Shown here piece by piece: positions 48,058 through 58,211 of a DNA stretch of 64,000 nt (the stretch's first letter is position 1; each line of letters opens with the position of its first letter). Below the pieces are notes generated by a model. That model searched no databases and was not told the origin of the DNA. It saw only the letters and a program-made list of their open reading frames with translations. Position numbers and translations under genes: made by a program. Origin of the DNA: Pycnopodia helianthoides (lineage: Eukaryota > Echinodermata > Asteroidea > Forcipulatida > Asteriidae). The stretch covers positions 3,797,195-3,861,194 of the forward strand of contig CM063249.1 of NCBI GenBank assembly GCA_032158295.1, in the 5' to 3' direction.

Positions 48058-48240
48058 GGGTTGAACAAAGAAAAATTGACTAGAGCGGGATTTGAACCAA
48101 CGACCTCCGGATTAACGTACCGGCGCTCTACCAACTGAGCTATCTAGCCCTACATTGGCGGTCTCCCTATTTTGTCAATATCTTTGTTCGGGGTGCCAGT
48201 CAGAAGCCATACAACCGTTAACTGCCGTGTAGCCAGGGAT
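48058..48240 (-). mobile_element. tRNA-derived repeat with upstream body, copy 1
   Basis: On the minus strand 48149-48078 reads as a tRNA-like fold: acceptor GGCTAGA pairing with TCTAGTC, A box TAGCTCAGTTGG, B box GGTTCAAATCC, then a T-rich stretch. The anticodon stem and T stem each carry a mismatch. A conserved segment (GCCAATGTAGGGC-side, TATTGACAAAATAGGGA, CTGACTGGCACCCC) lies 5' of the tRNA part rather than 3', unusual for a SINE. Copies are at 49243-49420 and 63475-63640. A functional tRNA is unlikely. Confidence 0.65.
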
Positions 48241-48324
48241 CACACCCAAGTTTGTGATACAACCTGGGAAGCAGCAGCCACGGGATCACCTTGAGGGGAT
48301 GCGACTTTTTCAATTTAAATGTCA

Positions 48325-48428
48325 AGTAATAAACCACAAGGGAAACTGACTGGGTAAATTTCAAATAGTATGGGGTACTATTTGAAATTTACCCAGTCAG
48401 TTTCCCTTGTGGTTTATTACTTGACATC
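48325..48428. repeat. Perfect hairpin of the AATAAACCACAAGGG repeat
   Basis: GTAATAAACCACAAGGGAAA and onward through TTTCAAATAGTA are followed, after a GGGG loop, by the exact reverse complement ending TTTATTACTTGACAT. The same AATAAACCACAAGGGAAACTG box accompanies the tRNA-like repeat at 49466 and twice at 63359 and 63404. Confidence 0.85.
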
Positions 48429-49079
48429 AAAATATTTTATGAATACAACAAACATTTTTTATCCCAGCACCCAAGAAACTTTGTAAAAACGACTTGATTA
48501 ACAAATTTCTTTCGCACACTATCGAATCCACATCCATAAACAACGGTGCCCTGTTGTTTACGTGAAGCTAGCTCCCACACATGACGTCACAAAGCGAGCT
48601 GTTTCTAGTTTTTCAAAACGTTGAGGTTAGGGCCTAATTTTTTGATCGATGATTACGAAAAATTCAAAAGTCACATCAAAAATACATTTAAATGACAACT
48701 TAACACATTATAAACAAGTTTAAATAGCATTTCCGGCAAATTTTGTTTCGCTCAAGTAACTGTTCAACAAACCACGCTCGGTATGGGGCAGAGTGTACCC
48801 CCCCCCCCATGCTCCTAAACTTTAACACACTATTTTCCTCTTGTACAGGAATTCCCCCCACCTAAAATCCTCTCACGAATTCTTGAGATTCCAAGCACAC
48901 AATAGAGGGTGGTACACCATACCCCATATCGAGCACCATAAGGTTGTTAAAGTCCTCTGGTTTCAACGGGTAGCAGCCCAACAGCACTAGTAGATTTAGG
49001 ACACCCTTTTGTTATTCTTTTAGACATTTAATCTTTAACGATTTAAGATATTTTTTCTACCCGTTTTCCCCCACATCAG

Positions 49080-49175
49080 GCTACAGTAAATGACCACACG
49101 GCCACCACCAGCATCAACACTGATCTCCAAAACTTTTCACGGGCGCTTAAGGATACTATGGATTTTGATTGTTGT
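49080..49175 (+). CDS. Exon 4 of putative secreted protein
   Basis: Acceptor TTTTCCCCCACATCAG ends at 49079, with the donor GTTGT|GTAAGT at 49175/49176. Only one frame is open, giving residues 88-119, from ATVNDHTATT through LQNFSRALKDTMDFDCC, phase 0 at both ends. It ends in a double cysteine (118, 119). The LQNFSRALKDTM stretch is amphipathic. No family recognised. Confidence 0.7.
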
Positions 49176-49242
49176 GTAAGTTTTGCATTTTGTTACAGTT
49201 TTATTTCAAAAAAAAAAAAATTGAATTGAACAAAAAAAAATT

Positions 49243-49420
49243 GACTAGAGTGGGACTTGAACTTGTGACCTCCGGATTTAACGTGCCAGTGCTGTACCAA
49301 CTGAGCTGATCGAGCCCTATGTTGGCGGGCCTCCCTATTTTGTCAATATCTTTGCTAGGGGTGCCAGTCAGATGCCATTCAACTTGTAACTACCGTATAG
49401 CCATGAATCACACACATTAG
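49243..49420 (-). mobile_element. tRNA-derived repeat with upstream body, copy 2 (diverged)
   Basis: GACTAGAGTGGGACTTGAAC, CTGAGCTGATCGAGCC and then TTTTGTCAATATCTTTG match copy 1 with about ten substitutions in the tRNA part. It is followed by the AATAAACCACAAGGG box at 49466. Confidence 0.6.
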
Positions 49421-49657
49421 TTTTCAATACAACCTGGGAAACAGCGGCAGAATTTCCCCAAAAATATCAAGTAATAAACCACAAGGGAAAAATGACAGGT
49501 TATTATCATTTTTTTCTAAATACGTGTATGAAGTCAAAAAGTGGGCATGGAATTATATTGTACGGAGCTCCAACTGTACCATAACACATCCTGAAAACGA
49601 GAAAATGTCCATTTAATGTTCTAATAAGACTACTTACTAGAAGATAAGTGATTCGCC

Positions 49658-50825
49658 AATAATAATAATAATAATAATACAGCATTTGTAACGCGCACTT
49701 TATCTGTGTGACATTCAAAGGCGCTGGTCAAGAACAAGAAGAAAAATTTCACTCGATATGTTTATAGGCTAATCTGAAGAAATGGGTTTTGAGAGAATGT
49801 TGGAATCGTGAGAGGCGGGGTGAAATGTTACTAAAGGCCCTATCCCCATAGCTGGATAATCGGGTCAAAGGAACATAGAGCGTGCTGCCCGATGACCTCA
49901 CGACCCGACCTGACACTACGGGGCTGAAGCATGCTCTGTAGATAGGTAGGGGCTAGTCCATGGAGAGCCTTGAATGTCAGAAGGATGATCTTGTATTGAA
50001 TTCTGAAATGAATGGGTAACCAGTGGAGATTATGTAGAATGGAGAGATGTGTGAAGATATTTTGGTACCTGTCAGTAATCTTGCTGCGGCATTTTGGACA
50101 GAATGTAGGCGATGAAGTGTGTTTTGAGGAAGCCCAGCCAGGAGACTATTGCAGAAGTCAAGCCTACTAGTGATGAATGAATGAATAAGCTGTTCTGCTG
50201 CATTAGTAGTGAGCAAGTGCCGAATTGCTGCTATACGCCTGAGGTACATGTATGAGGTCCGACAGGTATCAGAGACGAGCTTCTTGAGGTCCATACTTTG
50301 GTCAAAAAGCACGCCGAGGTTGCGGGCATCTGAGCTTGGTTGAACATGAGCATCGCCAACCTGTATGTCCTGTATTTGTACTTTTCTGAAGTAAGGGGAA
50401 GATATGACCAGAAACTCGGTTTTGTGAGGATTGAATTTGAGAAAATTAACCGACATCCATGTTTGGATGTCAGTGAGGCAGTTAGTGAGTACATCGAGCA
50501 CGTTGGAATCATCGCCTGTGATAGTGGGGCAAAATGTTGTATATAATTGAGAGTCGTCTGCGTAAAAGTGATATTGTAAACAATGATTACGAGCAATGTG
50601 ACCAAGAGGCGAAGTGTATAGTGTGAAAAGCACCGGGCCGAGGACAGAGCCCTGAGGTATTCCGTAAGGAACCTTGGCCACAGCCGAAGCCTCGTCTTGT
50701 AATGTGGATTACCTGAGAACGGTCGTGTAAGTAAGACTTAAACCAGGAGAGGGCAGAGCCTTGGATGCCAAAATAAGTTGTACAATCTATGAAGCAGTAA
50801 TTTGTGGTCAATTGTGTCAAAGACG
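49658..50825 (-). pseudogene. 5'-truncated L2/CR1-like LINE with broken reverse transcriptase
   Basis: The minus strand encodes part of a non-LTR reverse transcriptase: an upstream piece in another frame (about 50820-50690, with ALSWFKSYL), then PQGSVLGPVLFTLYTSPLG and the catalytic YADDSQLY (about 50560), then the thumb region with HSFITSRLDFCNSLLAGLP. Frameshifts near 50690 and 50050 and later stops break the frame. The 3' tail near 49658 has GCGCGTTACAAATGC followed by (TAT)n, typical of L2-like LINE ends. There is no endonuclease domain, consistent with 5' truncation on insertion. It lies in intron 4, opposite to the host gene. Confidence 0.85.
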
Positions 50826-51264
50826 ACCTACTGTGACTAAGTTGTCGACTTACTCTCTTAGTTTTAGTAAGTCGACTTATCTGAATAATTGATATGGCAC
50901 ATCATGAGCTCCGTACTGTTGGTTCTGTAAGAGTGATGTCATGGGAATGAGGTTCAACGCAAAGTCCGGCACACTTGATATCCAATTAATGCAAATATAT
51001 TCATTTATGCAAATGTAACATTCTAACTGTAATCCTTTGGTGTATCATGTGCGTCCCTCGTGATGAACATCAGCCATAACCAAATAAAAACATGTTTATG
51101 GGTCTGGGACACATGTATTCATTAATGCAAATTCATGCGAAATGTATTCACTGATGCAAATGCATTCTACTCATGGGTGTCCTCGTCAGACCCGTATGTT
51201 TTATTTTGCAATGTAATCAGCAGGTAAAAAGTAACATTTGCCTGTTTTTGTGTTTTGTTTCTAG

Positions 51265-51411
51265 AACGTTTCTACACGAAGAAAGATAGACGAAGCTATC
51301 GTTCACAATTCAAACATAGCCCTACGAACCGTGCTAGCATTGGAACTCGATGATGCGTTTCACGGTGGCTTAATTGATGAGCTAAGAAATCTGCGCACCC
51401 ATTTTACAGTG
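51265..51411 (+). CDS. Exon 5 of putative secreted protein
   Basis: Acceptor TTTGTGTTTTGTTTCTAG ends at 51264, with the donor ACAGTG|GTTAGT at 51411/51412. Residues 120-168 in phase 0: NVSTRRKIDEAIVHNSNIAL, then a leucine-rich stretch ending ELRNLRTHFTV. NVS at 120-122 is an N-glycosylation sequon right after the double cysteine. The exon is almost entirely amphipathic and looks helical. The other frames contain stops. Family not recognised. Confidence 0.8.
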
Positions 51412-51956
51412 GTTAGTATTTATTTTTATGGTAGTACAATATAATATACCTTTCTATTGTTGCTAAACAAACCGCGCTTGTTGGCATGGACGGCCGAATG
51501 CTAGCAAAACATTCAGTCGTGTAAACAGAATAATGATGTTGTGACCAAATTCAACATTTCTGCAAACGTTCAGTTAAAAAAAGTGCATCCTCGATTGGTT
51601 ACGTTGTTTCCAACAAATTCAACACTCAATTTGGAATATTTATGTACAATGTTACCAACTGTGGCTATCTGATTTTGTTTTGCATTTATGGCTTCCCATA
51701 GTTTTCCAACCTTGGTTGACAAAAACTCGGGCTGTGACGTTGCAATAGAAAGGTCTCTAGTTTTTAATTCCGCCAAACCGTGTCGACTGCGCTAAGAAAT
51801 TGAAGTTAGGTTATACTTTTTTAATCGTGATAGGTGTCACATGGGTTTGCGTGACGTTGCATGGAGTCGTCTGAACAAGACGTCAAAATTTCGTGCGGTT
51901 TGGGTACTGTGGTACTACTAAGTAGCAGCTATAGCTCCAGTTAGTGCACGCGTGCA

Positions 51957-52051
51957 CGTCGAGGATCACGAGCATCTCCTTTTACTATACCTCATATATA
52001 TTCATGACCTGCGCTATATAAATATCTCGTATTATTATTATTATTATTATG
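51957..52051 (+). mobile_element. LINE/SINE 3' tail fragment
   Basis: ATTCATGACCTGCGCTATAT, AAATATCTCGT and (ATT)n: the 3' end shared by L2-like LINEs and their SINE partners (compare CGCGCTATATAAGAATCG at 53690). Only the tail is present. Confidence 0.55.
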
Positions 52052-52148
52052 ACCGAGAGTCGAATTCTCACTGGTCCATTCAACATCACGTGCCAGATGC
52101 TATATTTGCTGTCAACCAAGCGCGCACGCCAGTATTCACGCACATGGT

Positions 52149-52214
52149 AAATGCGCATGACAAGTAGACTGTCGCCCGGACAGCCCGGGCGACAGTCTAC
52201 TTGTCATGCGCATT
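52149..52214. repeat. Perfect 30-bp-arm palindrome
   Basis: ATGCGCATGACAAGTAGACT plus GTCGCCCGG, a short spacer ACAG, and the exact reverse complement. No internal coding. The GCGCATGCGC-like flank recurs near 52245. Confidence 0.85.
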
Positions 52215-52384
52215 ACGATCGTGGAACTGTTCACCGGGTTTTATACGCATGCGCGAACATCGCCCTAGCGACATCCAACACATGACAAACTTATCCTGGA
52301 TGCAATTTATTTCACGGTCGTCATTTCCCCTTGGTCCTAATATTGTACCGGTATTACTGAATATGTATGAGGTATAGTAAACAT

Positions 52385-52545
52385 TATAACATGGTTTATT
52401 TCGGTTAAACAGTCGTATTAGCTCCCCTCGGTATTGGAAGTTGACAAACTAGTTCCCTCGGCTTCGCCTCGGGAAATAGTTTGTCAACTTCCAATACCTC
52501 GGGGGGCTAATATCGACTGTTCACCCTCAAACCATGTTATATTTG
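52385..52545. mobile_element. Fold-back element ending AACATGGTTT
   Basis: Arms ATAACATGGTTT, CAGTCGTATTAGC, CCTCGGTATTGGAAGTTGAC and AACTAGTTCCC are mirrored after CTCGGCTTCGCCTCGGG. About 160 bp, hairpin-forming. Confidence 0.75.
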
Positions 52546-52929
52546 TATATTATAACACACCTTACAAATATTCTGCCTTTTGATTGGTTTAGAGCGCGTC
52601 ACATGACATGTCTTAGTTTTACTATTACATGGCAAACGATGTACTATCACATGGCATGCAGTATACTAGACGTGTTTAACGTTACGTGTAAGAGGATGAT
52701 AAATAGTTGTAACCTTTCACATGACCGCCGATGTACTGTCACATGGCATGCAGTATTACCTAGACGTCTTTAACGTTACGTATACGAGGATGATAAATAG
52801 TGTGTAACCCTTTCGGAGCAAAGTAAAAGTTTTCGCCATTGCATTCGCGTCGTCGTGATTTTAAAAGATGACTGCGGAAAATCCTCGTTTTGCACTCCTT
52901 ACGGAGGAAGAGTTGAATATTTGTAAGGG

Positions 52930-53100
52930 GGTGTTATAAAACAAATATTGACTGCGTTTTACTCGTGCTATGGTTAAAACTACGACTCCCTCGATGATCC
53001 CCGGAGCGTTCTATTTTCCCTCGGCTACAATAGAACGCTCCGGGGATCACCTCGGGAGTCGTAGTTTTAACCATGGCACTCGAAGCAGTCAATATTTGTA
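52930..53100. mobile_element. Fold-back element ending AAATATTGACTGC
   Basis: Arms AAATATTGACTGC, GGTTAAAACTACGACTCCC, TCCCCGGAGCGTTCTATT are mirrored after CCCTCGGCTACA. The same CCTCGG centre appears in the neighbouring hairpin element, so the two may be related. Confidence 0.75.
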
Positions 53101-53375
53101 TACTATTGCATGGCCTTTATAGTCAAACCTGAAGTGGAAATTAAGGGTTTTTTTGTTTTGTTTTTTAGGTTTGCGAAATTGTTTACCACCAACAATTTCT
53201 AAATCAAGCTTCTTTTTTATATACCCAAAACCATAATTTGTATTTAATGTATAACACTTATAAAAACAGCATGATACAAGTTCTTTCTCAAAAACAATTG
53301 CCACATTTCAGCTCCTATTCGAGAAGGTCTATAGCGTGACGGGTGAATACCGCACGCGGCCTGCCAAACCAAAGT

Positions 53376-53742
53376 CGATGCCGAGTTTAGTGCATCGGAC
53401 CTCAAGTTCTGGTGGTTAAATCACCAGGGTGTGGGTTCGAATCCCGGTCATGACACATGTGTCCTTGAGCAAGTCAGTTAACTATAATTGCTTCTCAGCA
53501 CCCGGGGGTAAATGGGTACCTGTGAGGGCAGAGATGGTTCTTGTGACTGATTTAGCTTGATGCGCTACATACTTGGCAGCACAGACTGTATACTCTCCAG
53601 GAAGCTGAGATGGTTTAATGAATGAAATATAATGGCCCAGTGACCAGGGGTAATAATGTTCGAAGCGCAATGATCATTATGTGGGATCGCGCTATATAAG
53701 AATCGATACTATCGTTATAGTATTATTATTATTATTAAATTT
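53376..53742 (+). mobile_element. tRNA-derived SINE with CORE/MIR-like segment
   Basis: Head with A-box-like GTTTAGTGCATCGG and B box GGTTCGAATCCC (53434-53445), then TGTCCTTGAGCAAGTCAGTT and AACTATAATTGCTTCTCAGC, which resembles the conserved CORE/V-type central domain of ancient SINEs. The tail TGGGATCGCGCTATATAAG, then (TAT)n, matches L2-like LINE 3' ends, implying mobilisation by such a LINE. Confidence 0.75.
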
Positions 53743-53965
53743 GCCTGTAAAGATCCCGACTATCAGGAATAGAGCTATGTAATAAAAGTTGCTCTGCGAT
53801 AAGGAACTATCTAAGTAAGATTTGGAACTTTGCGTTGTGAGAATAAAATCCAGTGAGTTCCGTGGAGACACAATGCCCGTACATATGCCTAAGTGTGGTG
53901 GTTCTGAAACGGAACCGGTACTTTTACGTCTATCTAGCACAGGGCTCGATTTCACAAAGCACTAG

Positions 53966-54163
53966 AGGCCTTGTCACACAGGGCAATTTTTCCAGGCAAT
54001 TTGGAGGCAACCAACTGCACTTGCATGCACAAGGAATACTCTGGCAGCACAACACACTTTATTTAAGCTGTAACTCACTACCCCCAGACAATATAGAGTG
54101 AACTGAAACCGGTCTCATAATTGGAGACTGCCTGGACTTGCAATGCCTCGTGTGACACGGCCT
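53966..54163. mobile_element. Short MITE, family E
   Basis: Inverted ends AGGCCTTGTCACACAGGGCA and, reversed, AGGCCGTGTCACACGAGGCA. The interior has GGCAATTTGGAGGCAACC. It directly abuts the next MITE. Confidence 0.75.
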
Positions 54164-54544
54164 TAAAGGCAATGAATACTTTTGATAATTACTCAGGAAA
54201 TACATTACCATAAAAACTTACTTGGTAAGGAGCACCTGAGAGCTGCTGATAGTATAAAACATTGTGAGAAACGACTCCCTCTGAAGTGAAGTAGTTTTTG
54301 AGAAAGAGGTAATTACTCACTTAAATATTTGAATCTGAAAAAGGCTTCAGGCGTGAAGCCTTTTTCAGGCATCTAAAGCACACAATTCTAAGCAGCCAGT
54401 GTGTTTTTTCTTTCATTATTTTCTTGCAACTTTGATGAACAAATGAGCCCAAAATTTCTCAGTTGTTATTTTATGCACATGTTGGGATAAACCAAACGAG
54501 GATACTAGTCTTTCACAATTACCAAAAATGTATCCTGCCGTTAA
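54163..54544 (+). mobile_element. TTAA-flanked MITE, family B (best copy)
   Basis: TTAAAGGCAATGAATACTTT at the left and AATGTATCCTGCCGTTAA at the right. The interior has GATAATTACTC, AACATTGTGAGAAACGACTC and a hairpin AAAAAGGCTTCAGG-CGTGAAGCCTTTTT at the centre. 382 bp, non-coding. Confidence 0.85.
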
Positions 54545-54647
54545 GAATCATCGTAAGATGAGTTGTCGGTATTGCCATGGTGATTTAGTTTGTCACATCA
54601 TGGAGGAAGAAAACACTCTGCGTATAGCAATTACGATTGATTCGCAG

Positions 54648-54992
54648 TTAAAGGTATTATACAGGATTGGTGGAGCTGACAAAACAGTCGCAAACAAAGT
54701 TCATGTTTTGTGTGCTTAAACCGTATACATAAAATAACAAACCTGTGAAAATTTGAGCTCAATTGGTCATTGAGGTCACGAGAAAATAGTGAAAAGAGAC
54801 CTTATGTGTTTTCTGTTTTTCAAACATCGAGTTTATTATCGCGCGCGATAAAAACTATCGTTTTATTCATTTCTCAGAAACGATAGCATTTTAGGCAGAA
54901 ATATTTTAAGGAACCCTTTCTACCATTACTTACTTTAAGTCATGTAAGTTATGTGTGAATCTGTGAACATTTGTGTTTTACAGGGCCTTTAA
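54648..54992 (+). mobile_element. TTAA-flanked MITE, family D
   Basis: TTAAAGGTATTATACAGGAT at the left and GTTTTACAGGGCCTTTAA at the right. The interior shares GGTCACGAGAAAATAGTGAA and TTTTATTCATTTCTCA with family A, so the two families are related. Confidence 0.75.
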
Positions 54993-55314
54993 GATCGATC
55001 TTACCTCTTTATGAGCCCGTTGGATTGGTGCAGTATGAACGTTTTTGGATTAGCATTTCAAGCAGGGGTTACGTAATGTAAAATTGAAACACGTTATGCC
55101 GGACTGTCTAGCCTAATGTATTTCTGGCGCACATGGGGAGGGGAACTTGAGGGTTTGAGGGAGCTGCTATTTTTCCCCGTTCCCATATATAGAGGCAGAA
55201 AATGTTATTGGTAACCACAGATTACATCAAAGTGTTCGGGTTATTGTTTTGATCAAAAATAATGATGAAATAGAAAGCAGTGTTTAATTCAGTAATCTGT
55301 CTTAATTCCAACAG

Positions 55315-55998
55315 CTTCCACGGACGGAATTCGATGAAACAGCCCTCATGGACATCCCAAGATACAACACTATAAATGATAACCGAATTCGAAACAAACA
55401 GGTGTTCGATGAACTGCACAACGTTTTTTTCAAGAACCACGGAGCTATTGGCACGTGCGAGCCTGACAAACGCAAACGCATCGTCGGTCACCGCAGCGGG
55501 ATCGATCAACCGAAATTGGAAGCGCGAAATCCGCCCCTCCCAGCCGAGTCGGCAGCAACAGGCCGATCGGAGTATGTAGTCCGGGAGAATCGCGCGTTCC
55601 ACCAGGAACCCGACCAGCTGGACAGGGGTTCCGTGGGCCCTCTAGAAGATATGGCACGTCAGATCCGGGTTTTCGATAAACTGCAAGAAATTCGCGAGGC
55701 ACTCAAACGAAGTGACGAACTCTTAGTCCATCCAATGGACAACGACGACATGTGGGAAGTCCGCGGGTACGATCAGCAAGCGAGGCCCAGAATGGTGGCG
55801 AAGCGCAATGAGTTCCTGACGAACACATGGGTTGATGGTGACGCCCCAGATACCCATTTCGAGGAGGCCAAGAGAGATGCAGAAACTCTAGGTCCGTTTG
55901 CTGGCAAGAGAAGAGTGCGTCCGGAAGCTTTGGACCAAGCCCAGGAATTTAAACGGCAGTTGTTGAATTGGTACTCAAAGAAGTGGTCAAAAATTTGA
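55315..55998 (+). CDS. Exon 6 (last coding exon) of putative secreted protein
   Basis: Acceptor TCTTAATTCCAACAG ends at 55314; the frame runs 227 codons (residues 169-395) to TGA at 55996-55998, phase 0. The in-frame ATG at 55348 is internal (Met180), so the exon should not be read as a stand-alone gene. Visible features: Cys216, a tetrabasic KRKR at 220-223, a proline- and charge-rich linker, an amphipathic helix-like stretch around 280-305 (DMARQIRVFDKLQEIREALK), a GKRR at 365-368 and a C-terminal LLNWYSKKWSKI. KRKR and GKRR are potential furin/prohormone-convertase sites, and the Gly before KRR could donate an amide. Composition is strongly coding and GC-richer than the surroundings. I do not recognise the family; a helical cytokine-like or prohormone role is a guess. 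Confidence 0.85.
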   Translation, partial: LPRTEFDETALMDIPRYNTINDNRIRNKQVFDELHNVFFKNHGAIGTCEPDKRKRIVGHRSGIDQPKLEARNPPLPAESAATGRSEYVVRENRAFHQEPDQLDRGSVGPLEDMARQIRVFDKLQEIREALKRSDELLVHPMDNDDMWEVRGYDQQARPRMVAKRNEFLTNTWVDGDAPDTHFEEAKRDAETLGPFAGKRRVRPEALDQAQEFKRQLLNWYSKKWSKI

Positions 55999-57360
55999 GA
56001 ATCGTGTCCACCAAACAGCTTGTGTATATGGGTGTTTTGGGTTGACTGAAAAAAATGACGTTCGTTGTCATTAGTCATCCATAAGCACTGAGGCTGATTT
56101 GCAATTTGAATAAGATACAAGTTTTTCTTTCTCTGATTATATTTATTTTTCTTCCGAAGCAATTTCAATGTGGGCTGTGATTCTGATTCTATATTTACCG
56201 CCCCCCCCCCAAAAAAAAGGGGGGATGAAAGAAAAATAGACGTGGAGAGTTCATCAGAAGGCATAATGAGCCCTCTTTTTCAGTTTTACTAAAAGAACAT
56301 AATTTTTGAAGCAGAGAAACAATGTGATAACTAATTTAGCTTTTTTAAAGTTCAGCATCGTTAACAATGCTGAGTTATATCCACGAATCCATCCTTATAG
56401 CCATATGCATGTCCCAATGCGCATGATTGGCGCGCAAAGGATTATGGGTGAATTCAGAGTCCTAAAGTAACACCGGCAACCATCATGGCGCGCGGCGCAA
56501 TGTGACACACAACTAAAAAAAGGGGGCGTAGTTACATGTAAACTACAGCATTGTGTCCTGGATTCATTTTGACTCTACTCGGTTTCCCAAGATGCATTGT
56601 GGTATATTTTCAAGATGGCGCATGTATATAGGATGGGCTAGTATGTCTACCAATGTCCCATGCGGACACGTCACGCGCGGTAGCCCTGATTGGCGACGTT
56701 CGTTGTCGTCGCCGATATCGCAATACGAATTACTGGAGAAGAGATATGAGTTCCAAACAAACATCTGTACCAAGTCGGTAAACTTGGCCAGTCCCTCCGA
56801 TGCTGTTATGCCCTATAGATAGGTTGCAGTATGACGTAAATCGGCCATCTTTGCGGGCAGTTTGGAACAAACAGTCGTGCGTTTCGTGTGAGAACGGCGT
56901 GCAACACGCGCGCATTTCACGAAACTCATTGCAGGATCGGTCAGTGAACAACGCGGCTGCGTTAATAAGTTGAGCGTTTGACGCACCTGCAAGCCAAAAT
57001 GCAATTTGCCCTAAAGATGGCGTCTACTGGGAACTATCTATAATGGCGGCGACTAATACAAAAAAACTTGCGTCGCCAATCGAGACTACGCAGCTACTCT
57101 GCTGCCACGCTTGCCATTGTCACGTGGGAGTGATGAGCCCGTAAGCGTGTAAACGCCGCGACGCCTAAAATGCGCACTACACTGTACAACACACGGGGAC
57201 ATTGACCTTCCAAAGTGGCGCAACCAGGTTTGTTGGGATGACGTCATGTGAATAGGGTCAATATCGCCAGCCCCATGAGCATCCTCCCATCATTGTGTGT
57301 GCCTTGTTTGTTAACCATTAGAAACACAAAACTTTAGGTGTACTACGGGATAGGGGTATA
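55999..57360. other. 3' flank of the gene
   Basis: It includes the 3' UTR; no canonical AATAAA is seen in the first several hundred bases, so the transcript end cannot be placed. A C/A tract lies at 56200-56220. From 56380 to 57200 the sequence is GC-richer with AAGATGGCGC, AAGATGGCGTC and AATGGCGGCGAC motifs, possibly decayed relatives of the YY1-motif elements. Confidence 0.4.
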
Positions 57361-57755
57361 TTAAAGGAACATTATAGAATTTGTAAGAAAAAAACTTGTA
57401 AAAATATTCTTTTTATCACAGATTTACATAAAACTTACACGGTCTAATGATGATGATAGTAGAAAACATCCCTTGAAATATTTCTGTCTGAAATGCCATA
57501 TTTCATGAGAAATGAATAAACTAATTTTCCGATTGGATTTTATCGCTCAGTGAGCGTTTTATTCATTTGTTGAATCTATATGATTTCATGCAAATATGTA
57601 ATCGTTTTTTTCACTATTTTCTCGTAACCCAGATGGCCGATCGATCTCAAACTTCTACAGGTTTGTCAGTTTATGTATATGGTGGATTTCATAAAGTGCT
57701 TACACTGCCAGCAACTGTTTTGTTAGCAAAAACCAATTCTGTAATGTTCCTTTAA
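57361..57755 (+). mobile_element. TTAA-flanked MITE, family A (plus strand)
   Basis: TTAAAGGAACATTATAGAAT at the left, CAATTCTGTAATGTTCC plus TTAA at the right, full length 395 bp. Closely matches 1-356. Confidence 0.9.
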
Positions 57756-58096
57756 CCAGTGTTTTTATATATACCGTTTCTCATAACAAAATGGGTGTGC
57801 CCCGCAAAAAAAAAATGGTACATCCCAACGGCCCCCCGTCATTATTTATCATTCATAGAAATGAGAAATATAGAAAAGAAATGGTTGTTCAATACATTAG
57901 TTATTGCTCGAAATTGAGAGTAGCGATTATACGAGTCCTATATATGTGACACCAAGTACAACTAGTACAAGGTCCGGTGCATACTACGCGCAAAAACGAT
58001 AAAAGGGAAGCGAATTAACTTGCCTCACAATGTTATTAGAAAAAAAACCAGCGCGTACCGATTATTGCGTCACCAAAATTCGCTTCGGAAAGTATG

Positions 58097-58211
58097 AATC
58101 GGGCTTTCCACTTTCCGATGACCAAGCAGTTTTGATTGCCACTCCGGTTTCCGCTACGGCTGAGGCTGCCCTTACAGCAACAGCCGTAGCCACCAATTCG
58201 GAAACGGCCAT
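58097..58211. mobile_element. MITE family F relative (partial)
   Basis: The right part, CAGCCGTAGCCACCAATTCG followed by GAAACGGCCAT, matches the right arm of 8490-8632. The left arm is diverged (GGTTTCCGCTACGGCTGAGG). Confidence 0.45.

Noticed and set aside
48078..48149. Functional tRNA gene
   Set aside because: A and B boxes are good, but anticodon-stem and T-stem mismatches, three similar copies and a shared repeat border point to a tRNA-derived repeat.
49977..50681. Active reverse transcriptase gene
   Set aside because: The catalytic motif is kept, but the frame is broken on both sides, the 5' half is missing and no endonuclease is present.
55348..55998. Single-exon 216-residue gene starting at 55348
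   Set aside because: The frame extends upstream to a good acceptor at 55314 and continues in phase with exons 4 and 5, so the ATG is internal.
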